42,928 bases of DNA from Pseudomonadota bacterium (GTDB lineage: Bacteria > Pseudomonadota > Gammaproteobacteria > Burkholderiales > Casimicrobiaceae): assembly GCA_009786085.1 (NCBI GenBank), contig WQTW01000003.1, positions 1 to 42,928 of the forward strand. The letters are read 5' to 3'. Position 1 is the first letter of the stretch, and each line of letters opens with the position of its first letter. The notes below the pieces were generated by a model. It was not told the DNA's origin and made no database searches. It saw nothing but the letters and a program-made list of their open reading frames with translations. Made by a program: the position numbers and the translations under genes. This document shows positions 1 to 8,652 of the stretch, piece by piece.

Positions 1-27
1 CGTGTATTCCTTCCTCGGTATTCTCAT
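1..27 (-). CDS. Start of a phage tail gene (partial, runs off the window)
   Basis: An ATG at 25-27 on the minus strand lies about 7 nt after an AAGGAG ribosome-binding site (35-40) and directly follows the tape measure gene, with which it would be co-transcribed. Only nine codons are visible (MRIPRKEYT). Its place just downstream of the tape measure suggests a minor tail protein. An upstream ATG at 30-32 hits a stop after two codons, so the ATG at 27 is the better start. The product cannot be identified from this fragment. Confidence 0.55.
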
Positions 28-54
28 TGCATCTCTCCTTCCATGTCGTATAGA

Positions 55-2136
55 TTAACCCACCACGACTTGGTGGACGAAATTTCGGGGGAAGTTCAAA
101 CTAATACCGGCAGCACCAAATCCACCACCACCACCACCAAACATTCCCCCAAACATAGAACCAAGCCTGGAGAGCATCCCAATGTTTGCAAGATTTCCGC
201 CGTCTTGAGTTGGGCCAAACGGGATATTGCTTCCTCCGCCACCACCGAACAGCCCGCCGATCAATGACCCCAAACCAGAGAAAAGACCGCCGCCAGAACC
301 GCCGCCGAACAAACCACCCAACGCATTCATACCACCCTGCACCGCAAACTCAATCACCGGGCGCAAGATCAACGTCTTGAACATGTTTTTCAGCGTGTCG
401 CGGAAGTTTTCTGCAAATCCTTTTCCATCCTCGAAGCCGCGCATCAGCGCGTCGGTCAGCGTGTCGCGGATGTACTCCTGCGTCTTCTTCCACTCTCGCC
501 GCAACTCTTCCTGCTGTTTGACGGCTTCTTCCATGCCGAATTTTGCACGGACAGCCGCCTCTATTTTCTTTCTGAAATCCTCGTATTCTTCCGCTGTTTG
601 ACCGACGCGAAATTTCTCCGCCTCCAAAAGCGCGATGGTGACGGCGCGCTCTTCGTTAGAGAGCGACATCAAATGAATTTCCGTTTCGAGTTTCTTCAGG
701 TAGTCTTCCGCGCCCTTCAAAGCGTCGTCGCGTATCTTGTTGAGGTCGTCAGACGTGATCTCGACTTTCTTCAACCAGTCGTTAAAATTCTTCTCTTCGT
801 CTGCCAGGCGTTTTGTTGTTTCGGCGAGTTTCTTTTTCTTTTTATCAGCGGCTTCCAGTTCGTCTATCAACGATTTGGTTTGTTTCGTAACCCCAAGTTT
901 TGCTGCCTGCAGGCGCAACTGCGCGATCCTGTCTAAATCGACAACTTCTACCTCCGCCTTCAATCTGTTTATAAAATCGTCTGCGGCTTTTATCTGTTTT
1001 TGGCGAATGTCATCTTCCGTTTTCTGAAAATCTAAGGCCGCTTTATTCTTCCTATCTTGAGCATTCCGCCACGCATCCATTTGCCTGACGTGCGCGTCCA
1101 TGTCATTTTCTCGAGCTTTAGCATTGGCGTCTATCGCAGCAAGCGTCTCTCTCAGCTTCGCGTTGTGTTCGTCGATCATTTCATTGCGAAGCGCCCACGC
1201 ACTCTTGATGCCTTCAATATCAAGCCTCGCCGCTGCACCTGCAGCCTCGACCAGCGCCGCGATGCTGACGGAAAGGTTTTTAACGCCAGTGCCAAGCGTC
1301 GCCGATATCTTCGCAAGCGCCTTGAACACATCTCCGACCGCCTCGCCGAAGCCTTCCATCGACTCTTTCTTGTTGTCAATGTCGCCGAAAGCGTCAGACA
1401 CATCACTGATCGCCGGAAGCAGGCCGGTCAAGAACGACCGGCCGAGCGCCTGTGCCTCAACGCCCATGATCTTCAAGCTGTTCTCAAGATGCTGCGATTT
1501 CGCAGCCTGCTCTTCGGTGACGACGCCGACGTCGCGCGTGTATTGGGCGATGTCGGAAAGTATCGGAACGATGTCCTTTCCCTGTTTCCCGAACAACGCC
1601 ATGGCCACTGCGTTTTTCTGTGTGCCGTCCTGAAACTTTCCCATCTGTCCGGCGATGCGTTGCAACGCTTCTTCCGGGCGCTGCATCAGCCGCGCCGTTT
1701 CTTCGCTGGTGAAACCAAGCGCCTGCATCGCGCGCGCGGAATCGCTGGTCGGCTTCTCGACAGCGGCCAACAAGGACTGCCCTAGCTTGACGGAATAGTC
1801 AGCCAGCTCGTTCATGGTCTTGCCGGTGACGGCGGCCACTTTGTCGTAGCGCGACAATTCTTCGACCGAGATGCCGGTTTTCTGTGAAAGGTTCATCAAC
1901 GCGGCATCCGCCGCATTGATGCTTTTGATGAAGTGCGCAAGGCTTCCGGCGGCGATGACGCCGAGAAACGCCTTCACCGCTGACGTCGCACCACCGAACG
2001 ATGATTCTGCCGCCGGTTTGACCTTTTCGGTTTCGCCACGCAGCTTCTCAAGCGATTCGCGGCTGACATTGACCGCGCCGACGAAGCCCGATCCGTCTGC
2101 CGTCAGTCTGATACCGATTACCGCTTCGCCAGCCAC
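55..2136 (-). CDS. Phage tail tape measure protein
   Basis: A 693-residue protein read as the tail-length ruler of a long-tailed siphovirus. The first 60 residues begin a tape-measure-like N-terminus; a predicted transmembrane or hydrophobic stretch lies near residue 55-70 (FLGVIAAGSLAHFI). Long charged helical, coiled-coil-like segments run from about 320 to 560. The C-terminus is very glycine-rich (GGLFGGG-type runs from about residue 610), as often seen in lambda-type tape measures. It lies directly after the frameshifted tail chaperone, the standard order in siphovirus tail operons. The last residues (SLNFPRNFVHQVVVG) follow the glycine tract without a recognisable domain, so the protein is at the short end for this family. 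The annotation is firm on size, context and composition. Confidence 0.88.
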   Translation of the reverse strand: MAGEAVIGIRLTADGSGFVGAVNVSRESLEKLRGETEKVKPAAESSFGGATSAVKAFLGVIAAGSLAHFIKSINAADAALMNLSQKTGISVEELSRYDKVAAVTGKTMNELADYSVKLGQSLLAAVEKPTSDSARAMQALGFTSEETARLMQRPEEALQRIAGQMGKFQDGTQKNAVAMALFGKQGKDIVPILSDIAQYTRDVGVVTEEQAAKSQHLENSLKIMGVEAQALGRSFLTGLLPAISDVSDAFGDIDNKKESMEGFGEAVGDVFKALAKISATLGTGVKNLSVSIAALVEAAGAAARLDIEGIKSAWALRNEMIDEHNAKLRETLAAIDANAKARENDMDAHVRQMDAWRNAQDRKNKAALDFQKTEDDIRQKQIKAADDFINRLKAEVEVVDLDRIAQLRLQAAKLGVTKQTKSLIDELEAADKKKKKLAETTKRLADEEKNFNDWLKKVEITSDDLNKIRDDALKGAEDYLKKLETEIHLMSLSNEERAVTIALLEAEKFRVGQTAEEYEDFRKKIEAAVRAKFGMEEAVKQQEELRREWKKTQEYIRDTLTDALMRGFEDGKGFAENFRDTLKNMFKTLILRPVIEFAVQGGMNALGGLFGGGSGGGLFSGLGSLIGGLFGGGGGSNIPFGPTQDGGNLANIGMLSRLGSMFGGMFGGGGGGFGAAGISLNFPRNFVHQVVVG

Positions 2137-2139
2137 TGT

Positions 2140-2550
2140 TCACCTCTTTGCATTGCACTTTGCATTAAAAACTTGCATCGCCGCGCTTTCCATGATTTGC
2201 AGCTTCAACATCATGGTGTGTTTATCCTCGACCTTCACCGCGTCGAGATAGGCGGCGGTCGTGTTGTAATCCAGCCCCAGTCTGACCAGCGCGCCGGACA
2301 TTCCGACCGAAACGACGCGCCACTGGGTATGCAGGCGCATGAAAATCCCGACGGCCTCGATGTTTTCCTGATAGATTTCATATTCTTCGCTCTCCGTAAA
2401 TTCCCGCCGCAGCACTTCAGATATGACTTCTTCACTGGCGCCGCTTGCTCTCAACTGATCCGCCACCGCCTCGGCTTGACGACGCCGGGCCTCAGGCGCC
2501 GCCCGCCGACCGGTGACTATTTCAGCCCAGTATCGCGCGGCGCCTTCGAG
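2140..2550 (-). CDS. DUF1799-like extension of the tail chaperone, reached by -1 frameshift
   Basis: This 136-residue reading frame begins in the -1 register exactly at the slippery heptamer A AAA AAC of the tail chaperone gene, and probably has no start of its own. The only in-frame ATG upstream (2601) has an implausible arginine-rich lead-in. The sequence around YQENIEAVGIFMRLHTQWR and GLDYNT resembles the phage DUF1799 family, which sits between tail chaperone and tape measure in many prophages. With the slip, the fused product would be about 278 residues. It corresponds in position and logic to lambda gpGT, whose T part binds the tail tube protein. The frameshift itself is inferred from sequence. 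Confidence 0.72.
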   Translation of the reverse strand, partial: LEGAARYWAEIVTGRRAAPEARRRQAEAVADQLRASGASEEVISEVLRREFTESEEYEIYQENIEAVGIFMRLHTQWRVVSVGMSGALVRLGLDYNTTAAYLDAVKVEDKHTMMLKLQIMESAAMQVFNAKCNAKR

Positions 2551-2975
2551 TTTTTTTCGTCGGCGTCCCCTTGTGCTTTCAGGAACGCTTCGACGACACA
2601 CGGCACCACAGGAACGATGGCGAGCAACTGCGGCAGCACTTCCTTCGAGAACGGAATCTGCTCCTTGCCGTCATCGCTCATCACGTCTTTCCAGTCGGTG
2701 ATGTAGGTTTCGCAGATTTCCTTGTCGGTGATGGGACCGAGATTCATGACCTCACGAACTTCGTCAGCCGTCAGCCTGCCGTCTTCCACCCACTCGTCCA
2801 GAGTCTTTTTACCGAGCCGAGCGAGGAAGCGCCGCCGGTCGAGCAACGCCTTTTCGTCGGCGTCCAGCCGTTTGAACTGAACCTGAAACGGGCGCTCTTC
2901 GACGGTGTTGAAGTCGCCCTTTACCGGGACTTTGACTTTCGCCCAGATGGTTTCTGTCGTTGCAATTTTGAACAT
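2517..2975 (-). CDS. Tail assembly chaperone, zero-frame product (gpG-like)
   Basis: A 152-residue protein encoded between the tail tube and tape measure genes, the position of lambda G. Such chaperones coat the tape measure protein during tail assembly. The ATG at 2973-2975 overlaps the tail tube stop (TGATG), which favours it over the in-frame GTG at 2978. The zero frame passes through the heptamer A AAA AAC at 2550-2556 and ends 11 codons later. An overlapping reading frame in the -1 register carries a DUF1799-like sequence, so a longer G-T type fusion is expected from a fraction of ribosomes. Confidence 0.8.
   Translation of the reverse strand: MFKIATTETIWAKVKVPVKGDFNTVEERPFQVQFKRLDADEKALLDRRRFLARLGKKTLDEWVEDGRLTADEVREVMNLGPITDKEICETYITDWKDVMSDDGKEQIPFSKEVLPQLLAIVPVVPCVVEAFLKAQGDADEKNSKAPRDTGLK
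2550..2556 (-). promoter_or_regulatory. Programmed -1 frameshift slippery site A AAA AAC
   Basis: Read on the minus strand, the zero-frame codons GAA AAA AAC give the canonical X XXY YYZ heptamer, and the -1 frame is open from this point for 136 codons. Seven consecutive A residues precede the C. A GGCGCC palindrome lies shortly downstream and could contribute to a stimulatory structure, but no strong hairpin was established. Confidence 0.75.
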
Positions 2976-3907
2976 CACGCCACCTCGATGGTCAGTTCGT
3001 CATTTCCTGCGTCCGGCATGAACGCGATGTCGGATTGCAACATCGCGATACCGTTCACGTCGGTCATCGTCGGCGCTCCGATCTGTACCTTCGGCCCGGC
3101 GATGGTGATGCGGTTGCCAGCTTCTGTGCCGTGCGTCACCGAAAACGGAACCGGGCGACCGGACAGCGCAAGGTCGTACCAGTTCTTTTGAGCGATGCTG
3201 TTATTTTCAAACGTGATCTGCCCCGTCACCTTGCGTTGAGTGATCATCACGACTTCGCGGCCAATGAGACTGACGAATGTCACCTCGTTTCCGAGATTGA
3301 TCGACAGGCCGGACGAGACTACCGGCATGCCGTCAAGCATCAGCACCGGCGTGTTGACGGTGTTTGCGGCATTCGGCATCTGGAATTTCGAGAAGTCTGA
3401 CGGGCCGATAGACATGTCTTCCGGCATCACGAAAAGCCCTGTCGTCGTGAATTTGAACATCGGGATCGCGCCGGATTGCAGGTCGATGTTGAGGTTGCTG
3501 CGCGCGCCGGTGAACAGGTGACGTACACCATCCAAATCCCAGCGCAGGGCGACAGATTCCATGTTGTCAGTCACCAGCGAATACAGCACGCTCGTTCCGA
3601 GCGTCTGAGTTTCGGCGAAGCCGCACGACCGCAGCGCGGCGCTGTAGCCCGGGATGGCTCCGGCGGTACCGGCGCCTGCAAGCTCGATGCCGAACTCGGC
3701 CTGCCCGTGAACGGACACCGGAACATTGCCGGCGTTGCCGAAATACGGGCGGATGATCTCACGTTCCGCCGTCTGGTTGTTCATCGGCGTCAGTTGCGGA
3801 TTGGCAACAAGCAGCGCATCGGACGCGGCGAACGCGCCACTGGCGCCGTATGCCGCCTCGACAATCATCGCGAGAAGAACTTTTCTCGATAACATCGGGT
3901 TTCCCAT
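2975..3907 (-). CDS. Phage major tail (tail tube) protein
   Basis: A 310-residue protein upstream of the tail chaperone and downstream of the terminator/connector genes, the usual position of the siphovirus tail tube subunit. The sequence is rich in short beta-forming segments and glycine, with an N-terminus (MGNPMLSRKVLLAMIVEAAY) typical of tail tube proteins that start with a short helix. The ATG at 3905-3907 has an AAGGTGAG ribosome-binding site at good spacing. A GTG at 3916 is in frame but overlaps that site, so the shorter form is preferred. Its stop overlaps the chaperone start. Confidence 0.8.
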   Translation of the reverse strand: MGNPMLSRKVLLAMIVEAAYGASGAFAASDALLVANPQLTPMNNQTAEREIIRPYFGNAGNVPVSVHGQAEFGIELAGAGTAGAIPGYSAALRSCGFAETQTLGTSVLYSLVTDNMESVALRWDLDGVRHLFTGARSNLNIDLQSGAIPMFKFTTTGLFVMPEDMSIGPSDFSKFQMPNAANTVNTPVLMLDGMPVVSSGLSINLGNEVTFVSLIGREVVMITQRKVTGQITFENNSIAQKNWYDLALSGRPVPFSVTHGTEAGNRITIAGPKVQIGAPTMTDVNGIAMLQSDIAFMPDAGNDELTIEVA

Positions 3908-3908
3908 G

Positions 3909-4079
3909 TCACTCACCTTTCACGTCGGCGGCTGCGCCGGTTACGGTTTTCGTCTTTGCTTCGGCCTGCGCCTTTTTGATTTCGGCATCAGGCGTCGGCC
4001 CCTGCACCTTCGTCAACGCCCCGGTCTTCGGGTCTCGAACGAAGCGGCCGCCGCTTTGCGGCATTTCCTGATTCTTCAT
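3909..4079 (-). CDS. Small hypothetical phage protein (56 aa)
   Basis: A 56-residue frame starts with an ATG overlapping the stop of the upstream gene (ATGA), has a GGAGAT ribosome-binding site, and ends one base before the tail tube start. The product begins MKNQEMPQSGGRFVRDPKTG and ends in a lysine- and alanine-rich tail (AEIKKAQAEAKTKT). No family is recognised. The tight coupling on both sides supports a real gene, possibly a small tail or head accessory protein. Confidence 0.6.
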   Translation of the reverse strand: MKNQEMPQSGGRFVRDPKTGALTKVQGPTPDAEIKKAQAEAKTKTVTGAAADVKGE

Positions 4080-4504
4080 ATTTCATCTCCTACGGTTCTG
4101 TACTTCACATGGAAAACTGCCGTGAGCATTTCGATCTGCCCGTCGGTATCCGATTCGTCGCGTTGCGCACCCATGTCGGCGAAGTCGATACAACTCCCGC
4201 CGAGCCGTGTATCGGCAAACAACCGCCGCACAACTTCACCATGCAGCCGCTCAACCTGTTCCAGCGAGTCGTCGCCTTTAGCGACAATAATCACCAGCAA
4301 TTCGGTCGTCCGGTCGGCGATGCCGCCATTCATGGTCGCGCCGGTCTTTAATTCCGGCGGCGCTTTGCGCCCAAGCCGCACGTTGATGGTCGGCGTTGTA
4401 ACCTGACGCGCATAATTCCTCTGCCGGCTGACGACGACGCCATCTATCGGCGGCACGGTGAGCGCCCGCTCGGCGGCGTTGAGAATCGCAATGACCTTGC
4501 TCAT
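4076..4504 (-). CDS. Probable tail terminator protein (gpU-like)
   Basis: A 142-residue protein located between the head-tail joining gene and the tail tube gene, the slot filled by tail terminator proteins in lambda-like phages. Such proteins cap the tail tube and join it to the head. It has an alternating helix-strand pattern with a central region (TELLVIIVAKGDDSLEQVERL) consistent with the gpU-type alpha/beta fold. The call rests on position and size; no diagnostic motif is visible. Its start overlaps the stop of the upstream gene. Confidence 0.55.
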   Translation of the reverse strand: MSKVIAILNAAERALTVPPIDGVVVSRQRNYARQVTTPTINVRLGRKAPPELKTGATMNGGIADRTTELLVIIVAKGDDSLEQVERLHGEVVRRLFADTRLGGSCIDFADMGAQRDESDTDGQIEMLTAVFHVKYRTVGDEI

Positions 4505-4806
4505 GACTGCCTCACCAGTGTTGCGGTCATCAACGCGCCATCGTCTTTCAGGCGCGGCGGGCGCACCCTGTAGCGAACGGTGTCGATCTCGACAGTTTCG
4601 CCCTCGGAAAGATCGGCAAAAGCGCCGACGCTCCTGTACGTGATCTGCCGGAGCGTGGCCGTCGCCTCGCCTGGGAAAACCTCGGACGTCTCTTCGTCAA
4701 ACAGCACGCGATCGACGACATCGCCGCCCGCGCGCTTCCAGACTGCACGAACGGCGAAGCCGTTGTCGGCATCGAAAAAGACGGCGAGGTCTTCAACGAA
4801 AGGCAT
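4501..4806 (-). CDS. Head-tail joining/attachment protein (gpFII-like)
   Basis: A 101-residue protein with a beta-rich sequence (FFDADNGFAVRAVW, ETVEIDTVRYRVRPP) resembling the lambda gpFII head-tail attachment family. It sits between the capsid genes and the tail terminator, as FII does. The final codons overlap the next gene by four bases, showing translational coupling. In lambda this protein completes the head so that tails can attach. Confidence 0.65.
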   Translation of the reverse strand: MPFVEDLAVFFDADNGFAVRAVWKRAGGDVVDRVLFDEETSEVFPGEATATLRQITYRSVGAFADLSEGETVEIDTVRYRVRPPRLKDDGALMTATLVRQS

Positions 4807-4808
4807 CG

Positions 4809-5012
4809 TTACTCCTTCGGATTTTCAGGCGGTTCATCCCCGCTGCGCGTGGAACGCGCCGCTTTGTCGTTACCGTGAAACGCTACCGCCTTTCCAAGAC
4901 CGATCAGGTAGCGCGCTTCGCGTGCGCTGACGGTTGGTGTCGCTCCTATCGGCTCGTCCTTTTTGTTGACGACGCACGGCTCCAGTAGCTTGATTTTGAC
5001 TTTGTCGTTCAT
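4809..5012 (-). CDS. Small head-region phage protein of unknown function (67 aa)
   Basis: The ATG at 5010-5012 begins a 67-residue protein directly downstream of the capsid gene, which ends at 5021. The central part (SAREARYLIGLGKAVAF) resembles short proteins found beside capsid genes in several phages. The C-terminus is charged and proline-containing. A role in head completion is a guess from position only. Confidence 0.6.
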   Translation of the reverse strand: MNDKVKIKLLEPCVVNKKDEPIGATPTVSAREARYLIGLGKAVAFHGNDKAARSTRSGDEPPENPKE

Positions 5013-5020
5013 GATTTCCC

Positions 5021-6901
5021 TCACGCGGTTGCGATGTCCATCATCCGCGAGAAGGATTCTGCGCGGCGGATAGAGACATCGACATCCATTAAACCGACGA
5101 TACGAACACCGCCGCTGGTCGCCTTGGTGTAGGGATCGACCGTGAGATCGAGACCACTCCAGAACGCGAGGATCAAATCCGCCCAGTTGCCGAAAATCAT
5201 CGCCGAAAGATTGGTTCCGGTGCCTTTGCTCAGGTTCGACGGCACCGCGTTGGTCACTTCGGCGCGATAACCGTTGATCGGGTTTCCGCCGTCCGCCCAC
5301 ACATAACCAGGCACCGACGCTTCTTTGATGGTGGTCTTGAGTTTTCCGCGTACCTTCGCGTTCGTGACATAGGCCATGTTTCCTGCCAGCGCATTGGACA
5401 CGGCGATCTGGGTTTCCATATCGACCATGTGCTTCCATGTCGGCGCACCGCCGTTCGCGCCAATGGCGACCGATCCGATGCCGGTCATGTTGGCGATGCC
5501 CAGCGGCGATTCTCCGCTTCCGTCACCAAACAGCGCGACGCGCTCGATTTCGAGGCCGATGGTCGTGGCGATTTCCTGACGGACAAACGCCTCGATGTCG
5601 ATTGAGCTTTGAATCAGCAGCTTGCGCGTGACCTCAGTAAACGACCCGACGGTGCGCGGACTGAGCTTGATTTGGTCGAAGGCCGGTTCGCTCGCGTCCA
5701 CATCCTCGCCTTCGCCGACCCAGTACGCCGCGTTGCCGCCGATCTGGCGCGGAATGGTGATGTCACCGACCAACCCGGTCATGGTGCGTACGCCGAGATT
5801 CGAGATCACCATCGCATTACGCAACATGGTAATGAAATCGGACACAAGGAACTTGTCGTCCACCAAACTGCCAGCAGACGCCGCGTTCGCAACGCTCAAC
5901 TCGCGCCGCAAAACATCGTTCGGCACCATGAAGCCGCGCGACGCCTTGCCCGCGACTTTCGCCGCCGCTTCTGAACACTCACGCTCGAATGCGGCCGCTT
6001 CGTAAGCTTTACGATCGGTCGGGTTCGCCAACGCATTGAGCGCCCGCAGGAACGAGAATTGCCTGACCTCGTTCCCCGTCATCCCGATATCAGCCGTTTT
6101 GGTCGGCTTGTTCGACTTCTCGGCAACCCGCTCCTGCATCGCGCGCTGGAATTCGCCCAACGATTTCCCGTTGGCGACATATTCCGCCGCCAGTTCAGCG
6201 CCGCCGAAATCCTTGAACGCTCTCCCGGCGGCAGTGATGTCCGCCACCCGTTGACGTTCGACGGCTCGTTCGTTTTCACGGGCGCGTTGCTCGATTTCCT
6301 GCGTGTTGATTTTTTCAGCGGTACGGTTATCACCACCGCTTACAACTTTATCTCCATCCATGATGTTTTCCTCGTTTGGTAAAAACTCGATTTGTGAGCG
6401 CCGATCAAGGCCGCGCCCGACGCCGACGGTGGTGTCAGCCGGAACACTGACGATGCTTACTTCAAACGGCTCCCAGTCGGTGATCCGGTACGTCCCGACG
6501 CCGTCTTTTTCTCTCTCAAGAATTGAGTCGTGGATGATGTAGCCGACGGAAATGCATGTTCGGATACCATCGTTCACGTCCTGCATGATTTCTGCGCCGC
6601 GCGCGCTTTTCGAGAAGCGAACCTTCGCGCGGCCTTTACCTTCAGACTCCAGCAGCGCATCAATCACGCCCACCTGATCGCCCCAGTCGTGATTGACCAG
6701 CAGCGGCGCTGCGCCGGACTTGAGCCGATCAACACGCATTGCGCCTTTGCTGTGATCGAGTATTTCAATCCCCCACCACTGCTCAACCGGTTCCTCGCTG
6801 GAAAACGAAATCTCAACACTCCTGTCGTCCTCGTTGACCATCGACCGCGTGATCGTGACATGACGGAAAGCGCGTGATCCTGGCTTAATCTTCTGTGTCA
6901 T
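5021..6901 (-). CDS. HK97-family prohead protease fused to major capsid protein
   Basis: A 626-residue polyprotein. Residues 10-165 match HK97-type prohead protease (U35 type), with the candidate catalytic histidine in LLVNHDWGD (about 71) and serine in FEVSIVSVPAD (about 149). Residues about 190-280 are charged and helical, fitting the scaffolding delta domain. Residues about 310-626 are the HK97-fold capsid, with an E-loop/P-domain-like core (GDITIPRQIGGNAAYWVGEG). After assembly the protease should release itself and the delta domain. An AAAGG ribosome-binding site suits the ATG at 6901; the ATG at 6910 overlaps that site. Protease and capsid are separate genes in HK97 itself. Confidence 0.9.
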   Translation of the reverse strand: MTQKIKPGSRAFRHVTITRSMVNEDDRSVEISFSSEEPVEQWWGIEILDHSKGAMRVDRLKSGAAPLLVNHDWGDQVGVIDALLESEGKGRAKVRFSKSARGAEIMQDVNDGIRTCISVGYIIHDSILEREKDGVGTYRITDWEPFEVSIVSVPADTTVGVGRGLDRRSQIEFLPNEENIMDGDKVVSGGDNRTAEKINTQEIEQRARENERAVERQRVADITAAGRAFKDFGGAELAAEYVANGKSLGEFQRAMQERVAEKSNKPTKTADIGMTGNEVRQFSFLRALNALANPTDRKAYEAAAFERECSEAAAKVAGKASRGFMVPNDVLRRELSVANAASAGSLVDDKFLVSDFITMLRNAMVISNLGVRTMTGLVGDITIPRQIGGNAAYWVGEGEDVDASEPAFDQIKLSPRTVGSFTEVTRKLLIQSSIDIEAFVRQEIATTIGLEIERVALFGDGSGESPLGIANMTGIGSVAIGANGGAPTWKHMVDMETQIAVSNALAGNMAYVTNAKVRGKLKTTIKEASVPGYVWADGGNPINGYRAEVTNAVPSNLSKGTGTNLSAMIFGNWADLILAFWSGLDLTVDPYTKATSGGVRIVGLMDVDVSIRRAESFSRMMDIATA

Positions 6902-8414
6902 CTTTTTCATCCTTTGATGGGTTGGGCTTTGTTACGGGCGGCTGCGAGAGATCGACGCCGTATTCGGATGCGAGCTTTTCCTCGTTTTCGATTTCCGCGA
7001 AAATATCTTCCAGATCGGCGCCGCCTTCGTTGGAAATCCGTGTGCGCGACGTGAGCTTGTTGTTGAGACGCAGGATGGCGGCCTGCGCATCCTTCAACGG
7101 ATCGACCCACGCCCAGCGCCGCCCCTGGCACTCGTGAGGCAAGAACTTTTCATACTTCGAGAGCGGCAGCGCCGAGCCGTTTTCCGCTCTCACTTGGCCG
7201 TTGAGTAACGCAAAGCGCAGCCATTCCGGATAAATCTCTTCGAGGGCGGCCTCGATAAACCAGTCTTGAACGGTCATCCATTCGTCGCGTTCATCCAGCA
7301 CCCCCTGACGGATCGAAGAAAAATTGACCCCTTCCAGATCGTTGGCCAGGGTGACATAGGAAACGCTAACGCCACTGGCAATGCCGCGCAACGCCGCTTT
7401 CGTGAATGGGTCAAATTGATCGTGCGGATAGGCCGGATCGAACGTCTTGAAATCGACCACTCCCTGCGGCAACAAATCAAAAACGCCGGCCTCGACTTCT
7501 TCGATAAGCCTTCCTTCTTCATCTTTCCCGTCGGATACTTCGCTGGGATCAACAGCGTGATCCTCTCGCTGGACGTAAAAGCCCATTTTCGATGCGCCGA
7601 TCCGGGCGGCGATAATCGCCGCCTCACGGTACGCTTTGAGATCGTTGAGGCGCAGCATTGCTGCATACATCCACGGGGTGCCGCGCCGCGCCTCGCAAAA
7701 ATCATCGGGGACAAAGCCGTGGATAATTTCATCGGCAGGAACACGCATGCGGCGACGTTCGCCGTGAAGCGATGCACCAGCTTCCAGAATGTGATACGCG
7801 ACAGGGCGCGAATAATCATCGACTTCTACACCCATAATGATCGCGTTAAGACCGGACGCCGCATCACGGTTGAGGCGCGTATCCAGACGCGCCGGGTCGA
7901 GGCGCTGCAACGCGAAGCCGAAATCATTACGTGCGGCCTCACCGCGCACCTTGCGAAGCAGGAACTCACCGTCACGCGCCGCGTCAATGATTAAGCCACG
8001 CAACAGATCGCGGAAGCCGTGATGCCCGGAAATCTCGCACACACCACGACGCCCCCACCGTTTCCACGCCTCGGCGATGGCCGTTTGCGCGATTGTGTCA
8101 GGTGATCCATCAGCGTTGTAAATGCGCTGCTTGATTCTGATGCCTGCGGGGCCGACCACATTATTTCGCACCATACGGCCAAACTTACGAGCATACTCAT
8201 CGTTCTTGAAAAGATCGCGCGACCGCAAGCGAAGGCGGTCGAGATCGCCCTTCAGTTCATCGTTGATGCTCTTGTCTGTCGTCTCCCAGCGGCTGGTCAG
8301 CCTGCCGACCTTGGCGGCAGCGAAAGCGCGAAATACCGCTGCCTTCGCAGCGCCCACCGGCACAAAGCCAATGCGCCGGGCGACTCGATGAGAGAGATTC
8401 TTCAAAGCGCTCAT
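6885..8414 (-). CDS. Phage portal protein, lambda family
   Basis: A 509-residue protein similar throughout to lambda-type portal proteins. The N-terminal DELKGDLDRLRLRSRDLFKN segment is followed by YARKFGRMVRNNVVGPAGI, a family hallmark, and the central region contains the RRGTPWMYAAMLRLNDLK motif. The portal forms the dodecameric ring at one capsid vertex through which DNA enters and leaves. Its start overlaps the stop of the gpW-like gene (TGATG), and its 3' end overlaps the capsid gene. Confidence 0.92.
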   Translation of the reverse strand: MSALKNLSHRVARRIGFVPVGAAKAAVFRAFAAAKVGRLTSRWETTDKSINDELKGDLDRLRLRSRDLFKNDEYARKFGRMVRNNVVGPAGIRIKQRIYNADGSPDTIAQTAIAEAWKRWGRRGVCEISGHHGFRDLLRGLIIDAARDGEFLLRKVRGEAARNDFGFALQRLDPARLDTRLNRDAASGLNAIIMGVEVDDYSRPVAYHILEAGASLHGERRRMRVPADEIIHGFVPDDFCEARRGTPWMYAAMLRLNDLKAYREAAIIAARIGASKMGFYVQREDHAVDPSEVSDGKDEEGRLIEEVEAGVFDLLPQGVVDFKTFDPAYPHDQFDPFTKAALRGIASGVSVSYVTLANDLEGVNFSSIRQGVLDERDEWMTVQDWFIEAALEEIYPEWLRFALLNGQVRAENGSALPLSKYEKFLPHECQGRRWAWVDPLKDAQAAILRLNNKLTSRTRISNEGGADLEDIFAEIENEEKLASEYGVDLSQPPVTKPNPSKDEKDDTED

Positions 8415-8638
8415 CAGAGCCTCGCAAAAATTCTGTCGCGCCGACCACCGCTCTGGGCGGTTTCTTCGCGCTTGGCCTCAACCAGGTATTTGCTACGCGC
8501 TGCGATCAGTTCCGGGACGCTCATCAGCTTCATCGAACGCCCAGCGATGCTGTACTCGTTATGCTCAGACAGCAAGCGCCCTTCGAGACGCGCCTCAATG
8601 AGCCGTAGCATTTTTTGTGCGTGGGTTTCGTTAGCCAT
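8414..8638 (-). CDS. gpW-like head-tail joining protein
   Basis: A 74-residue protein between terminase and portal, the location of lambda W. The pattern QKMLRLIEARLEGRL, then a short beta hairpin (YSIAGRSMKLMSV) and a second helix (PELIAARSKYLVEAKRE) matches the small alpha+beta gpW fold, which plugs the portal after packaging. The ATG at 8636-8638 is preceded by a G-rich stretch (GTGGGGGC). A longer upstream extension would run through the terminator hairpin and is rejected. Confidence 0.7.
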   Translation of the reverse strand: MANETHAQKMLRLIEARLEGRLLSEHNEYSIAGRSMKLMSVPELIAARSKYLVEAKREETAQSGGRRDRIFARL

Positions 8639-8652
8639 GCCCCCACTATCAC

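Noticed and set aside
4809..5438. A 209-codon frame spanning the end of the capsid gene
   Set aside because: Its first two thirds are out of frame with, and overlap, the conserved capsid coding sequence; only the last 67 codons, starting at 5012, are kept as a gene.
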